This document shows, in pieces, positions 36,661 through 46,039 of a stretch of 64,000 bases of DNA. The stretch spans positions 241,428-305,427 of the forward strand of contig NZ_LSNE01000003.1 of assembly GCF_001565895.1 (NCBI RefSeq), read 5' to 3'. The translations under genes and the position numbers were made by a program. Each line of letters starts with the position of its first letter. The first letter of the stretch is position 1. The notes below the pieces were generated by a model, which saw only the letters and a program-made list of their open reading frames with translations, was not told where the DNA came from and ran no database searches. Source of the stretch: Paraglaciecola hydrolytica. GTDB lineage: Bacteria > Pseudomonadota > Gammaproteobacteria > Enterobacterales > Alteromonadaceae.

Positions 36661-39318
36661 ATGCTCGCTATGTTTACAAGCTTGCTACTTTTAAGCCCAT
36701 TTGGTGACGCCGCGCAAACACAGAGCCATCCACTATGGCAGGATAATATTGTCGCAGCCCCCTTTGTTAAACCCCAAAACCTGCGGGTTAAAGCCAACAA
36801 TGCCCGCTATCTGACGATTGATATTCAACAATTAAAGGGCGTGCAAACACAGCTCAATCAAGTGCATAAACTGCAGATACCCGATCTTGCTGGTGCTATG
36901 TTTGAATTTGAATTAAAACCTTCAGCGGTCATGTCGGCAGAGCTTGCAGCACAGTATCCAGAGTTCATGAGCTATGCAGGCCAGCAAATTGGCAATGCCA
37001 ATAATTACGGGCGTTTTAGTCTGTCACCCAAAGGATTTTTTGGCTTTTATCGTATGCAGGGTGAATGGCTTTTGCTCTCGCCCTTGTCAAATATTGCCGG
37101 ACAGCAAAACTATATAGTTTACCGATACACCGATGCCCTGCCACTTGAGGATGACAGTGAACAAAACAAACACGCTAGGGATCAAGATTTTTTGTTACTT
37201 GAAGCGCCAAGGCTAAAGCAAAACACATTACAAAAATCGGCACCAACAGGTGATCAAATCCGCACTTATCGATTAGCTTTGAGCACCACGGGCGAATATA
37301 GCCAAAAGTTTGGTGGTAACAAAGCCGCTGTTTTAGAAGAAATGCTGACGCTAATAAATCGGATTAACCAAATTTTACTCAACGACCTTGCCATCCAATT
37401 TGAACTAGTGGATAGCCAAAACGTAATTTACACCGATGCCGCCAGCGACCCTTTTACCAACAACGATGCCGCCAGCGATGTTGAAACTAACCAAAGTACT
37501 CTTGACGCTGTCTTAGGCTCGGCCAACTACGATATTGGTCACTTGCTTAGTACTAATGGTGGCGGTTTAGCCGCAGTAGACAGTCTTTGTCGAGCAGGTA
37601 ATAAAGCCACAGCCACTTCGGGCTCCAATAATCCTCAAGGTGAGCGTTTTTATATTGATTTTTTAATTCATGAATTAGGCCACCAGCTAGGTGCCAGACA
37701 TTCGTTTAACGCTTTAGACCAGCGCATATGTGATGCAGGCCAACGTAATGCCACTAGTGCTTTTGAGCCCGGTAGTGGCTCAACCATTATGTCTTATGCG
37801 GGTTTGTGCAGTGGGCAAAATATCCAAACCAGAAGTGATCCCTATTTTCATGCAGGTTCAATAGCGGAAATTCGTAACACGCTAGACAGTAGCAACCGCC
37901 AATCCTGCGGCGTAGTTAGCAGTGCCAATAATGCTATTCCACAAATTCAATTAAGCAAAACCAACTACACCATCCCAGCCAATACGCCATTTTTATTGAC
38001 TGGCAGCGCAACAGATGCTGATCGCGATCCCTTAGTTTATAGCTGGGAGCAAGTTAATGCCGGTGGACTTAACGGTAGCACCGCCAACGCTACAGAGATG
38101 AACACAGATAATGGCGACAATCCTTTGTTTCGTTCATTGCCAGCCAGTTCACAATCCCAACGATATTTCCCCGAGCTTAACAGTGTTATCACCCAACAAC
38201 TGAGTCTGGGCGAAGTGTATCCTGCTACCCAACGTAATTTAAACATGCGTCTCACAGTAAGAGACACCAAAGGCGGGGTGAATAATGCAGATGTAAGTGT
38301 GGCAGTAATCGCAAGCCCGCATAAATTTGCGTTTAACTTTCCTATAAGCAGCCATAACTGGCTAGGTTTAAGCAAACAAACCTTGTTATGGAATGTGGCT
38401 CAAACCAATGTGGCACCGATCAACTGCAGCAAAGTCGATATTCTTTTGAGTGCGGATGATGCAAGAGATTTTAGTCATATGCTTGCCAGCGGTGTAGACA
38501 ATGATGGTGAGCAACAAATTCAGCTTCCTAATATCGACAGCAACCACGTAAGACTCATGTTGCGTTGCAGCGACAATATTTTTTATGTTTTGAATAATAG
38601 GGATATCAGCATCACCCACTCCGAGCCTATACAACCGGTGATCAGTGGACAAAAGCCCATCACCATAGAGGAAGACAGCAGCACAACAATTACTCTTGCA
38701 GATTTAATCATCGACGACCCCGACTCGATTTACCCCGATGATTTCACTTTATTAATTGAGCCTGGGGAAAATTATCTGTTGGCAAACAACTTACTTAGCC
38801 CAGCAGAAAATTTTAACGGACAACTGCAAATCAATCTTAGGGTCAACGATGGCCAACTTGATAGCTCACCATTTGTTTTGCTCATTAACGTTAGCCCCGT
38901 CAATGATCCCCCTATGGCTATCAACGACAGTGCAAGTGTGGCGCAAAACAGCAGCGCCAGTCTATTTGACGTACTTAATAACGATAGTGATATTGAGGGG
39001 GATAACTTGAGCATTACTGCTTTTGAGTATAGTGGGCAAGGCACCGTCAGTATCAATAGTCAACAAATCAGCTATCAACCAGCCAACGGATTTAGTGGCA
39101 GCGAAAGCATTAACTATACTCTCAGCGATGGCCAGTTATCTGCCATTGCTAGTCTGAATATCACTGTCATTGCGACACCCCCTCCAAGCAATCCATCACC
39201 AAATCCTCCTGCAATTAATAGCAGTGGTGGAGGTTCTGTATTTCAGCTATTGATTTTTATAGCAATTGGCTTAAGTATAAGGGGGCTAAATCTAAGGTTT
39301 AAGGAACACCATGAGTAA
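36661..39318 (+). CDS. Secreted reprolysin-type zinc metalloprotease with GlyGly-CTERM
   Basis: A predicted extracellular M12B-like protease of 885 residues. The zinc site HELGHQLGARHSF spans about 337-349 (His337, Glu338, His341, His347) and the Met-turn is MSYAGLC. The C-terminal half carries Ig/cadherin-like repeats (about 430-845). The tail SSGGGS followed by a hydrophobic helix VFQLLIFIAIGLSI and basic residues is a GlyGly-CTERM sorting signal, the substrate of rhombosortases. ATG 36661 gives a signal peptide without a positive n-region. An in-frame ATC at 36637, six bases after GAGGA, would add NNHKLVL and complete it. No ATG, GTG or TTG occurs upstream before a stop. Confidence 0.88.
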   Translation: MLAMFTSLLLLSPFGDAAQTQSHPLWQDNIVAAPFVKPQNLRVKANNARYLTIDIQQLKGVQTQLNQVHKLQIPDLAGAMFEFELKPSAVMSAELAAQYPEFMSYAGQQIGNANNYGRFSLSPKGFFGFYRMQGEWLLLSPLSNIAGQQNYIVYRYTDALPLEDDSEQNKHARDQDFLLLEAPRLKQNTLQKSAPTGDQIRTYRLALSTTGEYSQKFGGNKAAVLEEMLTLINRINQILLNDLAIQFELVDSQNVIYTDAASDPFTNNDAASDVETNQSTLDAVLGSANYDIGHLLSTNGGGLAAVDSLCRAGNKATATSGSNNPQGERFYIDFLIHELGHQLGARHSFNALDQRICDAGQRNATSAFEPGSGSTIMSYAGLCSGQNIQTRSDPYFHAGSIAEIRNTLDSSNRQSCGVVSSANNAIPQIQLSKTNYTIPANTPFLLTGSATDADRDPLVYSWEQVNAGGLNGSTANATEMNTDNGDNPLFRSLPASSQSQRYFPELNSVITQQLSLGEVYPATQRNLNMRLTVRDTKGGVNNADVSVAVIASPHKFAFNFPISSHNWLGLSKQTLLWNVAQTNVAPINCSKVDILLSADDARDFSHMLASGVDNDGEQQIQLPNIDSNHVRLMLRCSDNIFYVLNNRDISITHSEPIQPVISGQKPITIEEDSSTTITLADLIIDDPDSIYPDDFTLLIEPGENYLLANNLLSPAENFNGQLQINLRVNDGQLDSSPFVLLINVSPVNDPPMAINDSASVAQNSSASLFDVLNNDSDIEGDNLSITAFEYSGQGTVSINSQQISYQPANGFSGSESINYTLSDGQLSAIASLNITVIATPPPSNPSPNPPAINSSGGGSVFQLLIFIAIGLSIRGLNLRFKEHHE

Positions 39319-39733
39319 GCAAAACTATTGGTCGGTCATTTTGTGTTGTATTTGCACACTTTCGGCATGCAATTTTGTACCACAAACCCTGTCAGAGTCA
39401 GAGGAGCAAATAGAATCGCTACCTTCAACTTCAGGGGTATCTGACGCAGCGCCAATCGACGTTGAATATGCTGATGCCAAGGCCGAAGCCAATTTTGCCA
39501 TTCAAAAACAAGACTTTCATTTATTGGCCTTAAACAACAAAGGCATTTCTGTGCCCGGCGTTGACCTTAAAAATTATGCTTTAAATGAGCTAGAACAACA
39601 GTGCGGTTTGAAAATATTAGCCAACAGTGGTGATGAAATTACCGATGAAGATGAATTAGCCTTACGCAAAAAACTCTTTGCCTTCGCCGCTCAATATAAT
39701 CAATTGGTACTGGTCGCCTGCCGAGAGAAATAA
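39311..39733 (+). CDS. Hypothetical lipoprotein
   Basis: A 140-residue protein with a type II signal peptide: MSKQNYWSVILCCICTLSAC ends in the lipobox LSAC. The mature part is acidic and begins with a Ser/Glu-rich linker, then ADAKAEANFAIQKQDFHLLALNNKGISVPG. No family is recognised. Its start overlaps the protease stop by eight bases, so it is translationally coupled and may assist or partner the protease. A strong terminator follows. Confidence 0.75.
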   Translation: MSKQNYWSVILCCICTLSACNFVPQTLSESEEQIESLPSTSGVSDAAPIDVEYADAKAEANFAIQKQDFHLLALNNKGISVPGVDLKNYALNELEQQCGLKILANSGDEITDEDELALRKKLFAFAAQYNQLVLVACREK

Positions 39734-39769
39734 TGTTTGATGTTAAGCGCATTTAAACACGTCACCGTA

Positions 39770-39792
39770 AAGCCTGCTCTGCAGGCTTTTTT
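39770..39792 (+). terminator. Terminator of the protease-lipoprotein operon
   Basis: Stem AAGCCTGC with GCAGGCTT around a TCT loop, followed by a run of T. It lies 36 bases after the lipoprotein stop. Confidence 0.85.
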
Positions 39793-39910
39793 AGTCCCTC
39801 ACTCATTGGTAGAAGAAGCAACTAAGCCAATCAGGCTGTAAGTTTGAGTTTTGGGGAATCCCTGTCAATTGTGTATGATCCCACTCCCGCTTCACTAATT
39901 TTTGAAATAC

Positions 39911-41944
39911 ATGTCTGTAAAAATGCGTTTTTTAAGTCAATTTTTGCTAATTGCTTTAGCAGCTAAATCAGTTGCACAAACACCTGACATCGACACCATC
40001 ACTGTCACCGCAACTCGTCAAAGTACCGAGCTAGCTGAGCTTGGCAGCAATATCGCGTGGTTAAGTGAAGATGAATTAAACCTACTCGAACCACAACATA
40101 TTCAGCAAGCGCTAAGCCGCATAGCCGGAGCTTGGATCAGTCGTGGTAATGGTCAAGAACACCTCACCGCTTTACGCTCGCCGGTACTGACTGGCTCAGG
40201 CAGTTGCGGTGCTTTTTTTATGGCTGAAGATGGAATATCACTCAGAGCCCCTGGCTTTTGTAATGCCAATCAGCTCTTTGATAGTAACAGCGAACAAGCT
40301 GCGCGCATTGAAGTGGTCAAAGGCTCAAACAGTGTATTGTATGGCAGCAACGCAGTGCATGGTGTGATCAACATCATCAGCCCCGATGCTTGGCAATCGC
40401 AAGAACACATGTTTTCACTCGAAACAGGCCCCCATGATTATTTACGTGGCAAATTTAAATTTGCGGCACAGAATAAGGAGCAAGCTCTATTGGTTTATGG
40501 TCACGCCACTAAAGACGGCGGCTATCAAACAGAAAGTGGTTTTGAACAGCAAAAGCTTAACCTTGTGCATCAAACCTCGGTGGAAAACTGGCAAGTTAAA
40601 AGTAATCTCGCGCTGAGTAATCTCAAGCAACAAACCGCCGGTTTTATTGAAGGGTTCGAGGCCTATAAAGATCATCAAACCCGGCGCATCAATGCCAACC
40701 CAGAAGCCTATCGTGATGCTCGGTCATTGCGAGCCTACAGCCAGTTTAGCTATCAAACTGATGCTGATACCTCTTTCAGCATTACACCCTATTTACGCAG
40801 TAACTCCATGGAATTTTTACAGCATTTTGTACCTTGGCAGCCGGTAGAAAAAAACAGTCATCATAGTGTGGGCTTGCAAAGCCAGTTTGTTAAACAGTAT
40901 GACAAAATAAACGTAGTCAGCGGTTTTGACTGGGATCAAAGCTGGGGCGAGTTGTCAGAATTCCAGCCCGAGGCATTTTCCGCCAACATTCCCCAAGGTA
41001 TGCACTACGACTACGAGGTAACAAGTCGAGTTTATTCCCCTTTTGCCCAGCTTAATTGGCTTTTGGGTGACAGCACTCGGCTACTGGCTGGCCTACGTTA
41101 CGAACATACTGAGCTAGATTATAACAACCAGCTAAGTGACGGCAGTGCCTGTGCCACTACGGTAAGTGTATGCCGTTTTATTCGCCCCGCCGATATCCAA
41201 CTTACTTATCAGCAGTGGTCACATAAACTAGGACTTAATCATCAACTCAATGCCAACACTAATTTCTATGCCCAGTGGTCAGAGGGCTATCGAGTTCCGC
41301 AAACCAGTGAACTCTTTCGTTTACAAGATAATCAAAATAATGCTGATTTAAATCCCGAACAAAGCCAATCTTTTGAACTTGGACTGAGAGCTAATATCTT
41401 ATCGAGCTATTTTGATCTCAGCGCGTTTTATCTCGACAAAGACAATGTTATTTTGCAAGACACCCAGCGCCAGACCATTAACAATGGCGCAAGCTCCCAT
41501 CGTGGTATCGAGCTAAGTTTACGTAGCCAACTTAGTGAACAGTTTTATCTGGCAGCCGCCGGCACTTATGCCGTGCATCGCTATGATTCAGCTTTAACCA
41601 TCAGCCAGCAAGACATCAGTAATAACGACATTGATACCGCGCCCAGAAATATGGGCAGTGTGCAATTGGGCTGGCAAAATGATAGTGGTCAACAAATCGA
41701 ACTCGAATACATCAGCATGGGGTCTTATTATCTTGATCCCGAAAACAGTGCGAGTTATGCAGGACATGAATTATTGAACTTACGGGCCTCTACCCTGCTC
41801 ACAGACTCCATAAAACTCAGCGTGCGTCTACTGAACTTAAGCGACCAAGATTATGCCGAACGTGCCGATATTGCCTTTGGCAACTACCGCTATTTTGTAG
41901 GTGAGCCGCGCAGTGTTTTCGTGACTTTGGCTTTCAGCCTTTAA
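39911..41944 (+). CDS. TonB-dependent outer-membrane receptor
   Basis: Outer-membrane beta-barrel importer of about 677 residues energised by TonB. A signal peptide ending near AKSVAQ is followed by a TonB-box-like DTITVTATR, the plug domain (QQALSRIAGAWISRG, ARIEVVKGSNSVLYGSNAVHGVINII) and the barrel, which ends in the aromatic-terminal strand VFVTLAFSL. ATG 39911 and 39923 are both possible starts; neither has a clear ribosome-binding site. Barrel features resemble siderophore or vitamin receptors, but the substrate cannot be read. Two cysteines lie in the plug (GSCGAFF and GFCNAN). Confidence 0.88.
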   Translation: MSVKMRFLSQFLLIALAAKSVAQTPDIDTITVTATRQSTELAELGSNIAWLSEDELNLLEPQHIQQALSRIAGAWISRGNGQEHLTALRSPVLTGSGSCGAFFMAEDGISLRAPGFCNANQLFDSNSEQAARIEVVKGSNSVLYGSNAVHGVINIISPDAWQSQEHMFSLETGPHDYLRGKFKFAAQNKEQALLVYGHATKDGGYQTESGFEQQKLNLVHQTSVENWQVKSNLALSNLKQQTAGFIEGFEAYKDHQTRRINANPEAYRDARSLRAYSQFSYQTDADTSFSITPYLRSNSMEFLQHFVPWQPVEKNSHHSVGLQSQFVKQYDKINVVSGFDWDQSWGELSEFQPEAFSANIPQGMHYDYEVTSRVYSPFAQLNWLLGDSTRLLAGLRYEHTELDYNNQLSDGSACATTVSVCRFIRPADIQLTYQQWSHKLGLNHQLNANTNFYAQWSEGYRVPQTSELFRLQDNQNNADLNPEQSQSFELGLRANILSSYFDLSAFYLDKDNVILQDTQRQTINNGASSHRGIELSLRSQLSEQFYLAAAGTYAVHRYDSALTISQQDISNNDIDTAPRNMGSVQLGWQNDSGQQIELEYISMGSYYLDPENSASYAGHELLNLRASTLLTDSIKLSVRLLNLSDQDYAERADIAFGNYRYFVGEPRSVFVTLAFSL

Positions 41945-42033
41945 AACACAAAGATTAAAGTGATGCACAAGACTGTGACGACAAGAGTCTTTATAATAGC
42001 CGCAATTTTTTGCGTTAACTGGATTGAAATTAG

Positions 42034-43086
42034 ATGACTACACCATTGCAATTGTTACCTGAGTGGGTAAAACAAGAGGCAGTAATTCTTGCTTGGCCTG
42101 ACCAAGATACCGATTGGCACCGCTGGTTGGCCGAGGTACGTCAAGTTTACCTCAATATCATCACGGCATTAAACGCGGCGAATACCCCGGTTATTTTACT
42201 AATTAAAGAAGCTGAAGTTGCCGCCTGCAAAGCACAACTACGCAACAATGCCAAAGTCTTATTGTTAGTCGCTGACTATAACGACACGTGGGTGCGTGAC
42301 TATGGCTTTTTAACCTGCTCAAGCCCCCAAGGCATGCAGCCCCTGGAATTTACCTTTAACGGTTGGGGTGAAAAATTTGATGCACGCAAAGATAACCAAG
42401 CTAACCGCAACTATCTTGCGCCCTTGTGCCAATTGCCTCTAATCAGCGTTGAACTCGTCGCCGAAGGTGGCGCATTAGAAATCGACGAACACGGCCATTT
42501 GCTCTCTACCGAGTTTTGTTTACGCAACCCTAAACGTAATGGTGATTTATCCTTAGATAAGTACCGTGAAATATTCACTCAATATTTAGGTGCCTCTGAT
42601 GTCAGTATTTTTGAGCAAGGTCACTTAGAAGGCGACGATACCGACGGCCATATTGATACCCTAGTGCGTTTTACCCTAGACAAAGGTGTAGTGGTGCAAT
42701 CGGCGTTTAACCGCCCCGACGATCAGCACTTTGCAGGTCTTGCGGCTTTAGTTGCTGAATGCCAAGCAGCATTGCCACAACACAAGATTTTTGAGTTACC
42801 TTTACCGGAAATATACAACCCAGAAGGCGACAGATTACCCGCCTCTTATGCTAACTATTTGATTAGTAATCAGCATGTATTATGTCCCGTATATCAGCAG
42901 CCAGAAGACCAACTAGCCATGGACATCATGCAAAGCGCCTATCCCGACTTTAGGATAGTGCCAATCAACTGTTTGCCCTTAGTTCAGCAGTTTGGCAGCT
43001 TGCATTGCATCAGCATGCAAGTGCCTGAAAACACCTTAAGACCTGAGATAGTGAAGCAATTAAACACAGGAGTAAGCCAACGATGA
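42034..43086 (+). CDS. aguA: Agmatine deiminase AguA
   Basis: Converts agmatine to N-carbamoylputrescine in the cytoplasm. Peptidylarginine-deiminase fold with motifs DYNDTWVRDYGFL near 86-98, EGGALEIDEHGHLL near 147-160, HLEGDDTDGHIDTLVRF near 199-215 and the catalytic Cys in GSLHCISMQ near 331. Length 350 is typical. The stop overlaps the start of the amidase gene by four bases, so the two steps of the agmatine route to putrescine are translationally coupled. Confidence 0.95.
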   Translation: MTTPLQLLPEWVKQEAVILAWPDQDTDWHRWLAEVRQVYLNIITALNAANTPVILLIKEAEVAACKAQLRNNAKVLLLVADYNDTWVRDYGFLTCSSPQGMQPLEFTFNGWGEKFDARKDNQANRNYLAPLCQLPLISVELVAEGGALEIDEHGHLLSTEFCLRNPKRNGDLSLDKYREIFTQYLGASDVSIFEQGHLEGDDTDGHIDTLVRFTLDKGVVVQSAFNRPDDQHFAGLAALVAECQAALPQHKIFELPLPEIYNPEGDRLPASYANYLISNQHVLCPVYQQPEDQLAMDIMQSAYPDFRIVPINCLPLVQQFGSLHCISMQVPENTLRPEIVKQLNTGVSQR

Positions 43087-43991
43087 AACAAGCCACTGCA
43101 GCCAAAACCAGTCTACGTGTAGGCCTAGTTCAACAGGCCGTCGCCAATAATGACAAACACCTGAGTTGGCAGCGCAGCGCCGAGCAAGTGACTGCACTTG
43201 CCAAACAAGGCTGTGAGTTAGTCATGTTGCAAGAATTGCACAGCACCTTGTATTTTTGCCAACAAGAAAACACCGATTTTTTCGACTTAGCCGAGCCTAT
43301 CCCCGGCCCAGCAACCGATTATTTTGCCCAGCTTGCAGCCAAACTCAACATCGTATTGATCACGTCTTTGTTTGAAAAGCGTGGTTCAGGTTTGTATCAC
43401 AATACAGCCGTGGTATTTGACCGCCAATTAGGCATGGTAGGCAAATACCGTAAAATGCACATTCCTGACGATCCAGCCTTTTACGAAAAATTCTATTTCA
43501 CCCCAGGAGACTTAGGCTTTGAGCCCATCCAAACCAGTGTGGGTAAATTAGGCGTATTAGTATGTTGGGATCAGTGGTATCCCGAAGCAGCCCGTTTAAT
43601 GGCCATGAAAGGCGCAGACATGTTGTTTTACCCCACCGCTATTGGTTGGGACCCTTTAGATACTAAAGAAGAACAAAAGCGTCAACACGGTGCTTGGCAA
43701 ACCATTCAACGTGCCCATGCCGTAGCTAACTCTGTACCCGTTATTGTGGCGAATCGCACCGGTTTTGAGGCATCGCCAGTTGAAGGTGATGCGGGTATTC
43801 AGTTTTGGGGACAAAGTTTTATCGCCGGCCCACAAGGTGAAATACTCGCTCAAGCCAGTGTGGATAAAGAAGAAAATTTGATTGTTGATGTGGACCTCGC
43901 CCGCACCGAAAAAATCAAGCGTATTTGGCCCTACTTCCGTGACCGTCGTATTGACGCTTACGAGGATCTCACTAAGCGCTGGCGCGATTAA
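43083..43991 (+). CDS. aguB: N-carbamoylputrescine amidase AguB
   Basis: Nitrilase-superfamily enzyme that hydrolyses N-carbamoylputrescine to putrescine, CO2 and ammonia. The catalytic triad is visible: Glu in LVMLQELHS, Lys in KYRKMHIPDDP and Cys in GVLVCWDQWYPEAAR. The substrate-specific GFxEKFYFTPGDLGF stretch is present as YEKFYFTPGDLGF. Length 302 is typical. It forms a two-gene operon with aguA and ends in a strong terminator. Confidence 0.95.
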   Translation: MKQATAAKTSLRVGLVQQAVANNDKHLSWQRSAEQVTALAKQGCELVMLQELHSTLYFCQQENTDFFDLAEPIPGPATDYFAQLAAKLNIVLITSLFEKRGSGLYHNTAVVFDRQLGMVGKYRKMHIPDDPAFYEKFYFTPGDLGFEPIQTSVGKLGVLVCWDQWYPEAARLMAMKGADMLFYPTAIGWDPLDTKEEQKRQHGAWQTIQRAHAVANSVPVIVANRTGFEASPVEGDAGIQFWGQSFIAGPQGEILAQASVDKEENLIVDVDLARTEKIKRIWPYFRDRRIDAYEDLTKRWRD

Positions 43992-44003
43992 GTTTGGTTT
44001 GTG

Positions 44004-44028
44004 AAGGGCAGTGAAACTGCCCTTTTTT
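44004..44028 (+). terminator. Terminator of aguA-aguB
   Basis: Nine-base stem AAGGGCAGT (44004-44012) with ACTGCCCTT (44016-44024), loop GAA, then TTTT. It lies 12 bases after the aguB stop. Confidence 0.9.
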
Positions 44029-44109
44029 GTGGGCAATGCATGTGCATTGCATACCTTATCGCTGCGCAACAGGGCATGCGCTGCGCTTTATGACCAACTG
44101 CCACTGAGC

Positions 44110-45366
44110 TTATCGATAACGCTCGAGTGCCAAGCCTTCTGGATTGATATCAGGTTTGCGACCGCTGATAATATCTGCGACAAATTTTGACGAGCCCAAC
44201 GACATGGTCCAGCCCAACGTACCGTGACCGGTATTCAGCAACAAATTAGTATATTTAGTGCCACCTAAAATCGGCACACTGTCTGGTGTCATCGGGCGTA
44301 AACCCGTCCAAAATTCGGCTGTTTCTACATCACCCGCACCAGGGAAGAGATCACGCACACTAAACTCAATAGCACCACGTCGTTTGGCTTGTAGTTCTTT
44401 ATTGTAGTTAGCAATTTCGGCGATACCACCAATACGGATACGATCATCAAAACGAGTAACCGCAACTTTATATTTTTGATCCATTACGGTTGAGACGGGG
44501 GCTTTACTTTCATCCACGATCGGCATGGTTAACGAATAACCTTTCATTGGGTAAATAGGCACATTGATGCCAATCTTAGCTAAAATAGCAGCGCCATAAC
44601 TGCCCAAACAAACTAGATATTTATCGGCAGTGAGTTTACCCGCTGAGGTATTCACACCACTTATTTGATTGTTTTGAGTTTCCAACGAATCAATGGTGGT
44701 ACTCATCTTAAAGGTAACACCGAGCTTTTTGCACTCTTCAGCTAAGGCATTGGTAAATTTAAAACAATCACCAGTTTCGTCGCCGGGTAAATGTAGGCCA
44801 CCAACGATTTTACTACGTACATTGGCGAGCGCTGGTTCGTGTTTTATACAACCATCGACATCCACCAATTGGTGCGGCACATTACATTTTTTCAGAACAG
44901 CAATATCACTTTTGGCGCCTAACATTTCTTTTTCGCTGCGAAAAATTTCTAAGGTGCCACTGGCTCGTCCGTCATAATGAATGTTTAATTCTTTACGCAA
45001 AGATTTAAAACATTCTCCACTGTAGCGCGCCACTCGTAACATGCGTTCTTTGTTAATATCAAAGGCCGATTGAGTGCACTGAGTCATCATCTTGGTTAAA
45101 AAGTTAACGGTTTTAGCATCGAACTCTTTTAAGTGAAAATACAGTGGAGATATATCCTGCATCATCCACTTGATGGCTTTGAATGGCACGCCTGGCGCAG
45201 CCCACGGCGTAGAATAGTCAAATGACAACATGCCCGCATTAGCATAACTGGTTTCCAAGGCGACATTTTCTAGACGATCAACCACAGTAACCGTATGCCC
45301 CTCTTTCGCGAGATACCAAGCACTTGTTACACCTAACACGCCACTACCCAATATTAAGACTTGCAT
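44110..45366 (-). CDS. dadA: D-amino acid dehydrogenase DadA
   Basis: FAD-dependent membrane-associated enzyme that oxidises D-amino acids, chiefly D-alanine, to 2-keto acids and ammonia. The dinucleotide motif VLILGSGVLGVTSAWYLA opens the protein; NTGHGTLGWTMSLGS lies near the C-terminus, and WTGLRPMTPDSVPILGG is the late FAD contact. Start 45366 (418 residues) is chosen because it leads directly into the FAD motif; the upstream in-frame start at 45390 adds eight residues. Length compares with 432 in E. coli. It is divergent from an Lrp-type gene that probably regulates it. Confidence 0.93.
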   Translation of the reverse strand: MQVLILGSGVLGVTSAWYLAKEGHTVTVVDRLENVALETSYANAGMLSFDYSTPWAAPGVPFKAIKWMMQDISPLYFHLKEFDAKTVNFLTKMMTQCTQSAFDINKERMLRVARYSGECFKSLRKELNIHYDGRASGTLEIFRSEKEMLGAKSDIAVLKKCNVPHQLVDVDGCIKHEPALANVRSKIVGGLHLPGDETGDCFKFTNALAEECKKLGVTFKMSTTIDSLETQNNQISGVNTSAGKLTADKYLVCLGSYGAAILAKIGINVPIYPMKGYSLTMPIVDESKAPVSTVMDQKYKVAVTRFDDRIRIGGIAEIANYNKELQAKRRGAIEFSVRDLFPGAGDVETAEFWTGLRPMTPDSVPILGGTKYTNLLLNTGHGTLGWTMSLGSSKFVADIISGRKPDINPEGLALERYR

Positions 45367-45432
45367 ATTGACCCACACCGTTGAAAACACCTAAATTAAT
45401 GCGCTAGTTTATTTGCTTTTGACAAGTGAAAA

Positions 45433-45447
45433 GCATTGAAAAAATGC
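45433..45447. promoter_or_regulatory. Candidate Lrp-type operator between dadA and lrp
   Basis: A 15-base inverted repeat, GCATT-GAAAA-AATGC, centred in the AT-rich divergent gap. Length and A-tract centre fit Lrp/AsnC sites. It is a single occurrence, so this is a suggestion only. Confidence 0.35.
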
Positions 45448-45501
45448 ATTAAAAAGTTTAAAAGCCTAATATATTGAATTTATTTGGTGAAATTTAACGT
45501 T

Positions 45502-45987
45502 ATGAGTGACAGCAAAAAACGCCCCTTAGACAAACTGGATATGCGTATCCTAAGCATGCTGCAAAAAGACGGACGCATCAGCTACGTTGATCTAGCCGAT
45601 AAAGTGGGCTTGAGCTCAACACCCTGTATTGAAAGGGTCAAACGCCTAGAAAAAGAGGGTTATATCGAAAGTTATCACGCTCGCCTTAATCCTGAATTAC
45701 TCGGCTTTAACTTGTTGGTATTTGTAGAAATTTCTCTGTCATACCAATCACCCGACGCTTTTAAACTTTTCAGCGCCGCCATCCGCCAGTTGCCCTATAT
45801 ATTGGAATGCCACCTCGTATCAGGAGAATGCGATTATTTGGTTAAAGCCCGTATTAAAGGCATGTCAGAATACCGCGCCCTACTTGGCGATATGCTGCTC
45901 ACCTTACCCGGCGTGACCAATTCAAAAAGCTATATAGTGATGGAAGAAGTAAAGGAAAGTTTGGATCTGCCTTTGGAAATTCGGTAA
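45502..45987 (+). CDS. lrp: Lrp/AsnC-family regulator (leucine-responsive type)
   Basis: DNA-binding regulator of amino-acid metabolism. The HTH is in LDMRILSMLQKDGRISYVDLADKVGLSSTPCIERVKRLEKEG (read in segments, residues about 12-53), then the RAM effector domain with HLVSGECDYLVKARIKGM and LPGVTNSKSYIVMEEVK. It is close in length and motif to E. coli Lrp (164). ATG 45502 is taken rather than the TTG at 45484. Its divergence from dadA suggests local control of D-alanine catabolism, a DadR-like role; it could instead be the global Lrp. Confidence 0.87.
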   Translation: MSDSKKRPLDKLDMRILSMLQKDGRISYVDLADKVGLSSTPCIERVKRLEKEGYIESYHARLNPELLGFNLLVFVEISLSYQSPDAFKLFSAAIRQLPYILECHLVSGECDYLVKARIKGMSEYRALLGDMLLTLPGVTNSKSYIVMEEVKESLDLPLEIR

Positions 45988-46039
45988 ACGACATCCTTGT
46001 TAAGAAGCAATGGTTTACTTTTCGCTACCCCACTAGTTT

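Noticed and set aside
44030..44093. Palindrome GCAATGCA-TG-TGCATTGC and G+C-rich bases after the aguB terminator as another repeat copy
   Set aside because: The hairpin exists (44033-44050), but it does not share the GCA loop or arms of the 48.5 kb elements, so I do not count it as a copy.
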